Source of the DNA: CAADGU01 sp964581605
Lineage (GTDB): Bacteria; Chloroflexota; Anaerolineae; Promineifilales; Promineifilaceae
Direction: 5' to 3'
Assembly: GCA_964581605.1 (NCBI GenBank)
Contig: CAZOPF010000003.1
Coordinates: 59,966-123,965 of the forward strand
Length of the DNA: 64,000 nucleotides
Shown here: piece after piece, positions 8,079 through 15,818 of the stretch
Layout of the letters: every line of letters starts with the position of its first letter
Numbering within the stretch: position 1 is the first letter of the stretch
Program-made: the position numbers and the translations under genes
The notes under the pieces: generated by a model
What the model saw: the letters and a program-made list of their open reading frames with translations, nothing else
Database searches by the model: none
What the model was told of the DNA's origin: nothing

Positions 8079-8744
8079 ATGGCAAAACAGGCAAAAATGA
8101 ATACACATAAGCGCAAGACAAATTGGTGGGTGATAGGCGGGGTCATTGTGGGCGGCGTACTGTTTGTTGGGTTGCTGGCGCTGGCTTTGCGTGGGCCAGA
8201 AACATTACAACTAGAGCGGTACTGTGAGCAGAATCCAGAAAATTGTCTGGCCGAAGGAGCGGAGAATGCACCAATCACAATTGTGGAAGTCTCTGATTAT
8301 GGCTGCCCACACTGCCGTGATTTTAATGAAGAGACGGCCGGGCAGATTGCCGAACAATACATAGAGACCGGTCAGGTGAAATGGGTGGTGCTGCCCTTTG
8401 CTTTATCGAACCAGACGGTGCCAACGGCCGTAGCTGCTCTCTGTGCTGCCGAACAAGACAAATTCCCGGCCTATCATCAGGCTGCTTTTGCCTTACAAGA
8501 TTCGCCGCTGTTTAACACGACCGAGGGCTTACAGGCAGCCGCGAAAAGTGCAGGCCTGGATACGGCCGCTTTTGCTACCTGCCTGGCAGACAACGAATAT
8601 GAACAGGTGATTCGCCAAAACATGCAAGCGGCCGTCAATGCTGGCATCAACAGCACCCCTAGCTTTGCTATCGGCACAGAAATCATCAGAGGTGCCCTCC
8701 CATTCGCCGTCTTCCAGCAGCGTATTGAATCTCTGCTGCCTTAA
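8079..8744 (+). CDS. membrane-anchored DsbA-like thiol-disulfide oxidoreductase
   Basis: Extracytoplasmic thioredoxin-fold protein with one N-terminal membrane anchor (about 16-37), redox motif C76-P-H-C79 (VSDYGCPHCRDF) and a cis-proline region INSTPSFAIG near the C-terminus. Insertion helices match the DsbA/BdbD family. Start chosen at 8079, because GAGG lies 6 nt upstream and the protein then begins with a basic segment before the anchor; ATG 8052 is in frame but has a poorer context. The next gene is a VKOR homologue, which would reoxidise it, so together they form a disulfide-bond-forming pathway. Extra Cys residues (C49, C56) may form a structural disulfide. Confidence 0.92.
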   Translation: MAKQAKMNTHKRKTNWWVIGGVIVGGVLFVGLLALALRGPETLQLERYCEQNPENCLAEGAENAPITIVEVSDYGCPHCRDFNEETAGQIAEQYIETGQVKWVVLPFALSNQTVPTAVAALCAAEQDKFPAYHQAAFALQDSPLFNTTEGLQAAAKSAGLDTAAFATCLADNEYEQVIRQNMQAAVNAGINSTPSFAIGTEIIRGALPFAVFQQRIESLLP

Positions 8745-8806
8745 AAGAAAAGATTGCCCATTTTTAAGGGTTTTGCTCCGGGTTCAATTGTCTTGGAGAA
8801 TTTCAT

Positions 8807-9289
8807 ATGGAAAGTATGTGGCAGGATTGGCAGTTGCGCCTGATTCAACCAATAGCTGTATTAGGGTTGCTGGTCGCCCATTATTTGCTGTTGTTTCATC
8901 ATGGTGTATTGGTCGTGGCCTGCACCGGTTCAGGTTGGGATGATTGTGGCGCGGTCAGTGGCCCCACGGCCCCTTATTCTGCTGTTGGGCCTGTTCCGGT
9001 TGCCCTCATTGGCCTGCTAGGCTATGCAGTTTTATTTGGGTTGACCTGGCTAAAGGATTGGTCGCCACTGCGGGAGAGTTATTTACCGGAACTGTTGGTA
9101 GGTGTGGCGGCAACAGGTTTTTTATTTTCTATGGTGCTGACGGGCCTGGAGGCATTTGTTCTCCACGCTTTTTGCCGTTATTGCCTGGTATCGGCCGTCT
9201 TGATTACCATCATCTTTATCTTAGCCAACAGCTACTTGCGTGCTGTGCAAGCAAGCCATGAACCTCACAAGAGCAACAAGAGCCCATAA
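8807..9289 (+). CDS. VKOR-family quinone-dependent disulfide oxidase
   Basis: Integral membrane protein of 160 residues with about four transmembrane helices. Loop cysteines C39 and C47 (ACTGSGWDDCGAVSG) and the active-site pair C123-R-Y-C126 are arranged as in bacterial vitamin K epoxide reductase homologues. Family role is to take electrons from DsbA-like proteins and pass them to quinone, replacing DsbB. GGAG lies 8-9 nt upstream of the ATG. It sits 62 bp after the DsbA-like gene on the same strand, so co-transcription and a functional pair are likely. The short tail after the last helix is polar and cytoplasmic. Confidence 0.92.
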   Translation: MESMWQDWQLRLIQPIAVLGLLVAHYLLLFHHGVLVVACTGSGWDDCGAVSGPTAPYSAVGPVPVALIGLLGYAVLFGLTWLKDWSPLRESYLPELLVGVAATGFLFSMVLTGLEAFVLHAFCRYCLVSAVLITIIFILANSYLRAVQASHEPHKSNKSP

Positions 9290-9355
9290 TTCATCCTGCA
9301 CAATTCATAATTTTCATAGGGTAACTGAGCAGGCTTTCCCAATCACCTGAGCATC

Positions 9356-10657
9356 CTATTCGTCCTGTTCCAGATTGCTGGATGAAACGGCTACCACCTT
9401 TCCCAACGGCGTTACGCGGAACTCCACTTTTGGCAGCCCCTGGGGCGGGACGCCCACTTCGCCCTGGTGAATGACAACGGCCGTTATCCCCAACATCTGT
9501 ATCGCTTCTTGCATCAGACGGCCGGGTTCCACACCACCAAAGCTGGGCCGGTCTAGCAGGATAACGCTGCTCTCAATGCCTTGCCGCGTCAGGTGCAGCA
9601 GCTGGGGCAGCCAGGCAGGGTCAACGCTGGGCGTGATAATCACGGCCGTACTATGCTTTTCAGCCACATGCCCCACATCCCGCAGGGCAACTGCCAGGTC
9701 TGCCTCCCCATTCGCCTGCACCAGTGCCAGCGCTCGCATAATACGCCACTCCTGCCCTTGCCCCTGGCCTGGGGGAATAACCTGCGGAATACGGCCGTAG
9801 CCCGCTACTCCCACTGCTCGATTTTGCTGCAAAGCCCGTGCCGCCAAAGACGCTGCCAACAATACGGCATGTTCTTCCGTACCAGCCAGGCCAACCCCCA
9901 ATTGCGGCGCCGCCTGCATATCCAGCACCAACCAGATGTCACCCGTCGCGTCCAGGTCAAACTGGCGCACAAACAACTGATCATGCCGGGCACTGGTGCG
10001 CCAGTGAATCCAGCGCAATGGATCACCTATACAGTATGGACGGGTAGTCGCCGCGTTGATAGTGGCCTGCAAACTGCGCTGCCGTGCCCGCTGCCGTCCA
10101 CTACTCTGCCCGGCAGGCAGGTTGATGGGCAGCCGAACGTGAATCGGCGGATGAATGATAATTTCCCGGCTTTGCGGAAAACGGCGTGTGATGACAAAAA
10201 TGCCGAAAGGGTCTCCTGCGCGAATCCCCCAAGGGCCAAGCCGGTACTGCCCACGCTGTTGGCAGGTGGCTGTTTGCCGCCAGCGATCAACACGATCCGT
10301 ACCTGGGCTACGCACAACGGCCGCCTGATAACCGGGTACATTAGATTCGTCTATCACCTCTACCCAAAGCGCCGGCACCGGACTGTAATTCCATAAGTCA
10401 AAATGTTCAGCCAGACGGTCACCCACGGCCACCCATTGCGACTCTGTCTGGCGTTGGGCATACAATCCTTTACCCAGAAACCACACCCAGCCATAAGCCA
10501 CCACAAACATGCCCCCCAAGCCAATGAGCAAGGTGTTCCAAACCCGATCTGGCAATACAAAAGCCGCTGCCCCCAGGAGGAGCAGCGAAAGGGCAGGTAG
10601 TCGTAGCCGTAGGGTAATTTCGGTATTGGCAGGCGCAGGAAGAGAAACGATTTTCAT
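9356..10657 (-). CDS. DUF58 domain protein
   Basis: Membrane-associated protein of 433 residues. Two hydrophobic segments near the N-terminus (about 18-60) are followed by the DUF58 region with its signature DPLRWIHWRTSARHDQLFVRQFD, then a VWA-like Rossmann half (DIWLVLDMQAAP). DUF58 genes usually sit next to MoxR ATPase and transglutaminase genes, but neither is adjacent here. Start set at 10657 (MKIVSLPAP): a longer frame exists to 10717, but a promoter (-10 at 10665-10670) lies between and no Shine-Dalgarno is seen. Function unknown, possibly in cell-envelope or MoxR-type chaperone complexes. Confidence 0.82.
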   Translation of the reverse strand: MKIVSLPAPANTEITLRLRLPALSLLLLGAAAFVLPDRVWNTLLIGLGGMFVVAYGWVWFLGKGLYAQRQTESQWVAVGDRLAEHFDLWNYSPVPALWVEVIDESNVPGYQAAVVRSPGTDRVDRWRQTATCQQRGQYRLGPWGIRAGDPFGIFVITRRFPQSREIIIHPPIHVRLPINLPAGQSSGRQRARQRSLQATINAATTRPYCIGDPLRWIHWRTSARHDQLFVRQFDLDATGDIWLVLDMQAAPQLGVGLAGTEEHAVLLAASLAARALQQNRAVGVAGYGRIPQVIPPGQGQGQEWRIMRALALVQANGEADLAVALRDVGHVAEKHSTAVIITPSVDPAWLPQLLHLTRQGIESSVILLDRPSFGGVEPGRLMQEAIQMLGITAVVIHQGEVGVPPQGLPKVEFRVTPLGKVVAVSSSNLEQDE

Positions 10658-10664
10658 AACCAGA

Positions 10665-10692
10665 ATTGTGCCATAGGCACGGCCGTTGACAA
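10665..10692 (-). promoter_or_regulatory. promoter of the DUF58 gene
   Basis: On the minus strand, TTGTCA, a 16-bp spacer that contains one ACGGCCGT octamer, then CACAAT, ending 7 nt before ATG 10657. Suggests a leaderless transcript. Confidence 0.5.
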
Positions 10693-10789
10693 AACAATTT
10701 GACGGCAACATACACATGTTTCATCGTGTTCACCCTTGCCATACAACCATATTACGCCATGTCATAGGGAGATGAGAACGGATTGTATG

Positions 10790-13729
10790 TTACAACGTCG
10801 AAACCGGGTCAATATCCACCAGCCACGGCCGTGGCACCGGGAAATCCTCTAACAGCCGCACCGGGTCAGGAGAACGGACGAGGAGTTGCCAGCGGTAACG
10901 GCCGTCAATGCGATTAAAATAGGGCGGCGTCGGCCCCAAAATCTCCGTCGCCCCCAACGCCTTCTCCCGAATATGCAGCCGTAGCGCCTTCACCAGCTTC
11001 TCCGCCTCCCGCTCGCCGCGCTCATTCACCGGGTCAATATAGAGCAGCCGCGCCAACCGGCGAAACGGCGGCAAACTATGCTGCGTGCGAAAGCGAATCT
11101 CCTCAATATAAAACGAGGCAAAATCATGCGCCGCCGCCGCCTGAATGGCATAATGCTCCGGCTGATACGTCTGCACAATCACCCGCCCGCCCAGCAGCCC
11201 ACGCCCCGCCCGCCCCGCCACCTGCGCCAAAATCTGGAACGCCCGCTCCCCGGTGCGGTAGTCCGGCAGCCCCAACGACACATCGGCTGAAATCACCCCC
11301 ACCAGTGTCACCAGCGGCAAATCCAACCCCTTGGCAATCATCTGCGTACCCACCAAAATGTCCGACTCATGGTTGACAAACGAAGCCAGCAGCGTCTCAT
11401 GCGTATTCTTCCCCGCCGTCGTATCCCTGTCCCAGCGCGTCAGCCGCGCCTCCGGCCACCGCTGCTGCACCTGCTGTTCCACCTCCTCCGTGCCCAGGCC
11501 AAAATGTTTCACACGCTTAGAATGGCACTGCGGGCACTCGGCAAAACTGCGCTCTCGCCGGCCGCAATGATGGCACATCAGCATCATATCCGGCCGGTGA
11601 TAGGTGAGTGGCATGTCACAACGTGGGCAGCGGGCCACATAACCACAATCCCGGCAAAAGACATAGGTATTCGTCCCCCGCCGGTTCAGGAAGAGGATGG
11701 CCTGTTCACCACGAGCGAGCGTTTCGGTCACGGCCGTGTCCAATGCCCGGCTAAAAATAGAACGATTGCCCGCCCGCAACTCCTGGCGCATATCCACAAT
11801 CTGCACCGGCGGCAGCGGGATAGAAAGGGCATCATCCGGGTCATCCGGGGCATGTTGGTAATGGCTCATCGCCTGCACCCGGTCTGCCTGGCTCTCAATG
11901 CGCAGCCGGTGCCCCATCACCCGGCGCGGCAGTTCCAATAGCTGGTAACGGCCGCCCCGCGCCTGATGGTACGTCACAATATCCGGCGTGGCACTGCCCA
12001 TGATCAGGATGGCGTTGAGAATTTGGGCCAGGGCCACGGCCGTTTCCCGCGCATGGTAATAAGGCGGCGGTACTGGCGGCGTCTGCTTGTAGCTAGGGTC
12101 ATGCTCCTCATCCAGAATAATCACCCCCAAATTCACCATCGGCGTAAACAAGGCGCTGCGCGGCCCCACGATAATATCAAACAGCCCCTGCCGCGCCCGC
12201 CGCCAGGTATCATACCGCTCACCGTCGCTCAGGCGGCTGTGCAGCACCGCCACTCGCCCCGGAAAGCGGGCGGCAAAACGGCGCACTGTCTGCGGCGTCA
12301 ACGCAATCTCCGGCACCAGCACAATCGCCTGTTCCCCATCCGCCAACGCCTGCGCAATGGCCCGCATGTAAATCTCCGTCTTGCCGCTGCCCGTCACGCC
12401 ATGTAGGAGCAGAGGAGCAGAGGAGATGGGGAGCAGAGAAGACTCTTCCTCCTCTGCCCCTCTTCTCCCCTGCCCCTCCACCCCTCTTCTCCCCTGCCCC
12501 TCCACCCCTCCGCTCCTCCGCTCCCCTGCCCCGCTGCTCTCCAACTCCACTGCACCCATCATCTGCATTTTGATGCGCCCCCACACCCGCGCCTGGTCGG
12601 GGGTGAGCAGGGGGGGCTGGGCGGGCACAAAGTCGCGGTCGGCCAACGGGTCACGCCACACCTCCTCCGCGCCAAAACGAATCAGCCCCAGCTTTTCCAG
12701 CTTCTTCAAGTGGGTCAGATTTGTGTCCGTTTTTGCATAGATGTCGCTGATATTGACCGGCTGCGCTTCCTTTTCCAGCAGCGCCAGGATGTCGTAATAC
12801 CGTCTGGCCCCCCGCCGCGCCAACAACTGCCGCAGCGCCTCTTTCGGCGCCACCGCCAGATGCACCGTTGCCGGCATCTGGATGGCTGGCGAATGGTCAA
12901 TGGGCAATGGTGAATGGTCAATTGTCAATTGATCATTGACCATTCGCACGGTTTGGGCGGGGGAACGGCCGATCAGCCCGGCAGCGGCGAGTTCTTGTAA
13001 CTGTTTTTCGGTGGTAGTGGTGGCGGCGAGCACGGCCGATTCCGCCGGCAACGGGTCATCACTTTGCAGCAAATAGGCCAGCACGTCGGCCTGCTTGTTG
13101 GCGCGGCCCAGGGTGATTACGCTGGTGTGCCAGCGTTCCGGCGCGGCAATCAGTTCGGCGGTGCGGATGGTCTTGGGGCGGATGCGCGGTGGGTCGAGGA
13201 CGGTGGCTTTACGCAGGATATTGCGGCGGGCGAGTTGGGTCACGGCCGTTTGCCAATCCCCCTTCTCCCCTGCCTTACGCAGCGCCGTTTGCAACTGCCG
13301 CCCGCGCATATCTCCCTTTTCGCGCACAATCTCAACGATTTTACTTTGCAGGTCGGTGAGACGGCCGTGGCCATCCCAATAGGGATCCAACGCCACCGTT
13401 GTATCCGCCCAGCGCGTCAACCCCGGCGGCAACATCAGCCGCAAACAACTATTGAGGGGGGCCAGATAACGTTGGCTGAGCCACTGCGCCAGTTCAATTT
13501 GCCACCAAAACAAGACCGGCTCCGGGTCCACCAGAGCAATAACTGGCTTCGTCTCCTCCACCGGCGCCGTATCATCAAAAGCAATAATCACCCCCTGCGC
13601 CAGCCGCTGCCCAAACTCCACCTCCACCAGATGCCCGACGCGCAACAGGCGGGCCATATCTCGCGGCACATGGTAATGGAAGGTGCTTTCCAGCGGTGCT
13701 TCAATGTTGATGACCAGTTCAGCAAACAT
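10790..13729 (-). CDS. priA: primosomal replication-restart helicase PriA, with two repeat-derived inserts
   Basis: Restarts stalled replication forks (3'-to-5' DNA helicase). Visible features are an N-terminal 3'BD/winged-helix part, Walker A at about 444-451 (GVTGSGKTE), DEEH box (ILDEEHDPSYKQ), eight zinc cysteines (CRDC, CPRC, CHHC, CPQC), and the helicase C motif with VAGRAGRG. At 979 aa it is well above the usual 730-830. The surplus includes two stretches encoded by repetitive DNA: residues about 263-280 (VNDQLTIDHSPLPIDHSP) and about 397-438 (Gly/Arg/Glu-rich, directly before Walker A). Both keep the frame. No clear Shine-Dalgarno at 13729. Identity is certain; whether the inserts affect activity is unknown. 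Confidence 0.95.
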   Translation of the reverse strand: MFAELVINIEAPLESTFHYHVPRDMARLLRVGHLVEVEFGQRLAQGVIIAFDDTAPVEETKPVIALVDPEPVLFWWQIELAQWLSQRYLAPLNSCLRLMLPPGLTRWADTTVALDPYWDGHGRLTDLQSKIVEIVREKGDMRGRQLQTALRKAGEKGDWQTAVTQLARRNILRKATVLDPPRIRPKTIRTAELIAAPERWHTSVITLGRANKQADVLAYLLQSDDPLPAESAVLAATTTTEKQLQELAAAGLIGRSPAQTVRMVNDQLTIDHSPLPIDHSPAIQMPATVHLAVAPKEALRQLLARRGARRYYDILALLEKEAQPVNISDIYAKTDTNLTHLKKLEKLGLIRFGAEEVWRDPLADRDFVPAQPPLLTPDQARVWGRIKMQMMGAVELESSGAGERRSGGVEGQGRRGVEGQGRRGAEEEESSLLPISSAPLLLHGVTGSGKTEIYMRAIAQALADGEQAIVLVPEIALTPQTVRRFAARFPGRVAVLHSRLSDGERYDTWRRARQGLFDIIVGPRSALFTPMVNLGVIILDEEHDPSYKQTPPVPPPYYHARETAVALAQILNAILIMGSATPDIVTYHQARGGRYQLLELPRRVMGHRLRIESQADRVQAMSHYQHAPDDPDDALSIPLPPVQIVDMRQELRAGNRSIFSRALDTAVTETLARGEQAILFLNRRGTNTYVFCRDCGYVARCPRCDMPLTYHRPDMMLMCHHCGRRERSFAECPQCHSKRVKHFGLGTEEVEQQVQQRWPEARLTRWDRDTTAGKNTHETLLASFVNHESDILVGTQMIAKGLDLPLVTLVGVISADVSLGLPDYRTGERAFQILAQVAGRAGRGLLGGRVIVQTYQPEHYAIQAAAAHDFASFYIEEIRFRTQHSLPPFRRLARLLYIDPVNERGEREAEKLVKALRLHIREKALGATEILGPTPPYFNRIDGRYRWQLLVRSPDPVRLLEDFPVPRPWLVDIDPVSTL
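12405..12542. repeat. purine/pyrimidine-asymmetric repeat block inside priA, with 24-bp tandem units
   Basis: Left half is GGAGCAGAGGAG-like, right half is its pyrimidine mirror. A 24-bp unit is repeated exactly at 12457-12480 and 12481-12504, so the insertion is a multiple of 8 codons. It encodes a low-complexity loop just before the Walker A of PriA. The same composition and 24-bp period recur in moeA. Confidence 0.85.
12891..12944. repeat. foldback repeat of GAATGGTCAAT units inside priA
   Basis: GAATGGTCAAT at the left edge is mirrored by ATTGACCATTC at the right, with related GGTCAATTGTCAATTG units between. It encodes in frame the peptide around VNDQLTIDHSPLPIDHSP of PriA. Related units occur in intergenic DNA at 6315-6341. 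Confidence 0.75.
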
Positions 13730-13765
13730 ACGTTCTGAGCGGACAATATCATTCGGCGGAGCAGC

Positions 13766-13803
13766 GCATCCTCAGATGCGGCCTATCTGGCATCTGAGGA
13801 TGC
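13766..13803. repeat. 14-bp perfect inverted repeat between the SDR and priA genes
   Basis: GCATCCTCAGATGC and GCATCTGAGGATGC separated by 10 nt. It lies in the 144-bp spacer on the minus-strand path from the SDR gene to priA. There is no T-tract on either side. It may be an RNA-processing or protein-binding site. Confidence 0.55.
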
Positions 13804-13873
13804 CAGACTCCTCGTTGTCCAATTTCTAGTTGGTGTCTTTATGAGTAATCAGGCAATTACTCAATGACATCTC

Positions 13874-14638
13874 CTATGCGGCCGTCCAACCACCATCTAA
13901 CAGTACGGCCGTACCGGTGACAAAGCTGCTAGCGGGACTGGCAAAAAACAGGATGGCCGGGCGAATTTCGTGCATCTCGGCCCAGCGCTGCATGGGCACA
14001 ACCCGTTTGATAAAGGCATCACCCTGGGCGTTGCCAATGAGCGGTGCGTTGAGTTCGGTGGCAAAGGGACCTGGGCAGAGGGCATTCACGGTAATGCCCG
14101 TTTGGGCCAATTCCAGGGCTAATGCTCGCGTGAGCTGTAACACGGCTCCTTTAGCGGTGCAGTAATTGACCCGATTTTCCAGCCCTACCAGGCTGAGCGC
14201 GGAACCCATGTTGATGATACGGCCGTAACCCGCCGCCTTCATCACCGGCACCACCGCCCGGCACATAAAAAAGACGCCATCCACATTCACACTCTGCACC
14301 CGCCGCCAGGTTTCGTCGGAAATTTCAGTGATGGGTTGGCGGATGTTGATACCGGCGTTATTGATGAGGATGTCAATGCGGCCGAACTGTTCGGCAACTT
14401 GTGCAACAAAACGGTTCACGGCCGTTGAATCCGCCACATCCAACGGCAGACCAATAGCCCGAACGCCCGTTTTCTCCGCCACCTCTGCTGCTGCCTGTTG
14501 CACATCCGCTGCGGTGCGAGCAGCCAACACCACATTCGCCTCCGCTGTGGCCAGCGCGAACGCCATTTCCAGCCCCAACCCCCTGGAACCACCGGTGATA
14601 ACGGCCGTTTGTCCCCTTAAACTAAACATCTCATTCAT
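13874..14638 (-). CDS. SDR-family dehydrogenase
   Basis: Classical short-chain dehydrogenase/reductase of about 254 residues: TGGSRGLG cofactor loop, NNAG motif ([10 protein letters not shown]), catalytic Ser in NMGSALS, Y-C-T-A-K active-site pair, and the C-terminal [15 protein letters not shown]. The pattern fits NAD(P)-dependent 3-oxoacyl, gluconate or sugar dehydrogenases; the substrate cannot be assigned. Start set at 14638: the frame extends to 14668, but those extra codons lie in a block of short repeats. It is 47 bp downstream of a hydroxyisobutyrate-dehydrogenase-type gene on the same strand, suggesting a two-gene operon for a hydroxyacid or sugar-acid pathway. Confidence 0.88.
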   Translation of the reverse strand: MNEMFSLRGQTAVITGGSRGLGLEMAFALATAEANVVLAARTAADVQQAAAEVAEKTGVRAIGLPLDVADSTAVNRFVAQVAEQFGRIDILINNAGINIRQPITEISDETWRRVQSVNVDGVFFMCRAVVPVMKAAGYGRIINMGSALSLVGLENRVNYCTAKGAVLQLTRALALELAQTGITVNALCPGPFATELNAPLIGNAQGDAFIKRVVPMQRWAEMHEIRPAILFFASPASSFVTGTAVLLDGGWTAA

Positions 14639-14700
14639 ACTATTCACCACCCACTGCTCACTGCCCACTACTCATTGCCCACTGCTCACCGCTCACTGCC
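14639..14700. repeat. short-repeat block (CACTGCTCACTGCCCA family)
   Basis: Runs of variants of ACTGCTCACTGCCC fill the spacer between two dehydrogenase genes. They reach into the upstream gene, whose last codons (GGSER and the TGA) are part of the repeat. The same unit family reappears at 56289-56362. Confidence 0.75.
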
Positions 14701-15585
14701 TCCCACTTCAAACCCGGCTAAATTTTCCAATGCTTTTACGAGCGCGTGGTTGCCTTCTGCGCCCAGGCCCTGCTGTTGCAAGGTGCGGTAGAGATTGAAA
14801 ACGGCGCTGGTAGCCAACGCAGGCACACCCAGCGCATCGGCCGTTTCCAGCACCAGCCGTAAATCTTTTTGCTGCAAATCAATGGTGAAGCCAGGCCGCC
14901 AATCGCGCTGGATGACCTGCGGGCCACGATTGGTGAGCATCCAGCTGCCGGCCGCACCGCCGGATACGGCCGTCAACACCTTCGCCAAATCCAATTTTCC
15001 CGCCTGGGCAAACAGGAGGGCTTCGCTCACGCCGAGCATGGTCACCACCACCAAGATCTGGTTCACCAGCTTCACCATCTGCCCCGCGCCTGTTGGCCCT
15101 ACGTGGGTGATCGTTTTGCCCATTGCCTGGAGAATGGGCAAAGCCCGTTCAAAAGCCGCTACCTCGCCGCCGACCATGATGGAGAGGGTGCCTTTGGCCG
15201 CGCCTTCGCTGCCGCCGCTAACCGGGGCGTCCAACATGTGAATGCCTTTTTGCGCCAGAATCCCGGCGAACCGCTGCGTGGCCTGTGGGCTGATGGTGCT
15301 GCAATCAATCACCAGGCTGCCTGCTGCGGCACCAAAGATGACGCCGTTTTCATGCAGCAGTACGGCTTCCACGTCTGGTGTATCGCTGACGCAGGTAAGG
15401 ATGATGGTGGAATGGGCAGCCACGTCGGCTGGGCTGCTGGCGGCCGTTGCGCCTTCGGCTACCAACATATCTTTTTTGGTATGTGTCCGATTCCAGACAC
15501 GTAAAGGAAAACCAGCTTTGAGCAAATTGCGGGCCATGCCTTGCCCCATAATGCCTAAACCGATAAAGCCAATGGTTTCTTGCAT
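14686..15585 (-). CDS. beta-hydroxyacid dehydrogenase (3-hydroxyisobutyrate / tartronate-semialdehyde reductase type)
   Basis: 299-residue NAD(P)-dependent enzyme. Rossmann start GFIGLGIMGQGMARNLLKAG, substrate motif DAPVSGGSEGAAKGTLSIMVGG, catalytic lysine region GAGQMVKLVNQI, then the C-terminal KDLRLVLETADALGVP segment. Family members reduce 2-methyl-3-oxopropanoate, tartronate semialdehyde or succinic semialdehyde; the choice is not resolvable by eye. Start 15585 is supported by AGGAGG about 10 nt upstream; a longer frame to 15630 lies in repeat DNA. The C-terminus and stop lie in a short-repeat block. Probably co-transcribed with the downstream SDR. Confidence 0.88.
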   Translation of the reverse strand: MQETIGFIGLGIMGQGMARNLLKAGFPLRVWNRTHTKKDMLVAEGATAASSPADVAAHSTIILTCVSDTPDVEAVLLHENGVIFGAAAGSLVIDCSTISPQATQRFAGILAQKGIHMLDAPVSGGSEGAAKGTLSIMVGGEVAAFERALPILQAMGKTITHVGPTGAGQMVKLVNQILVVVTMLGVSEALLFAQAGKLDLAKVLTAVSGGAAGSWMLTNRGPQVIQRDWRPGFTIDLQQKDLRLVLETADALGVPALATSAVFNLYRTLQQQGLGAEGNHALVKALENLAGFEVGGSER

Positions 15586-15805
15586 GGGATGTTTCCTCCT
15601 GCAATGCAGAGCATGATGCGTGAAGAACACCTATCACCCATCACGTATCACGGATGGCAGAATTATCTCTCACCTGTTCTAATTCCCAAAATTGGCCTGG
15701 GTGTTTGCTGCCGGGGAACGGCCGCTGCGCCACCTCACCTCTCTGTTATCATCACCTCTGTCCATCTGGCCGCTACACACTCTTTCCCAACCCCCTATCT
15801 ACCTA

Positions 15806-15811
15806 TACAAT
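15806..15811 (+). promoter_or_regulatory. -10 element of moeA
   Basis: TACAAT ending 7 nt before ATG 15819, with no Shine-Dalgarno between. Possible leaderless start. The -35 is poor. Confidence 0.4.
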
Positions 15812-15818
15812 CAACCAC

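Noticed and set aside
12385..12740. long plus-strand frame rich in Pro/Ser across the priA insert
   Set aside because: It is the complement of priA coding sequence and of low-complexity repeat; no start signal or family.
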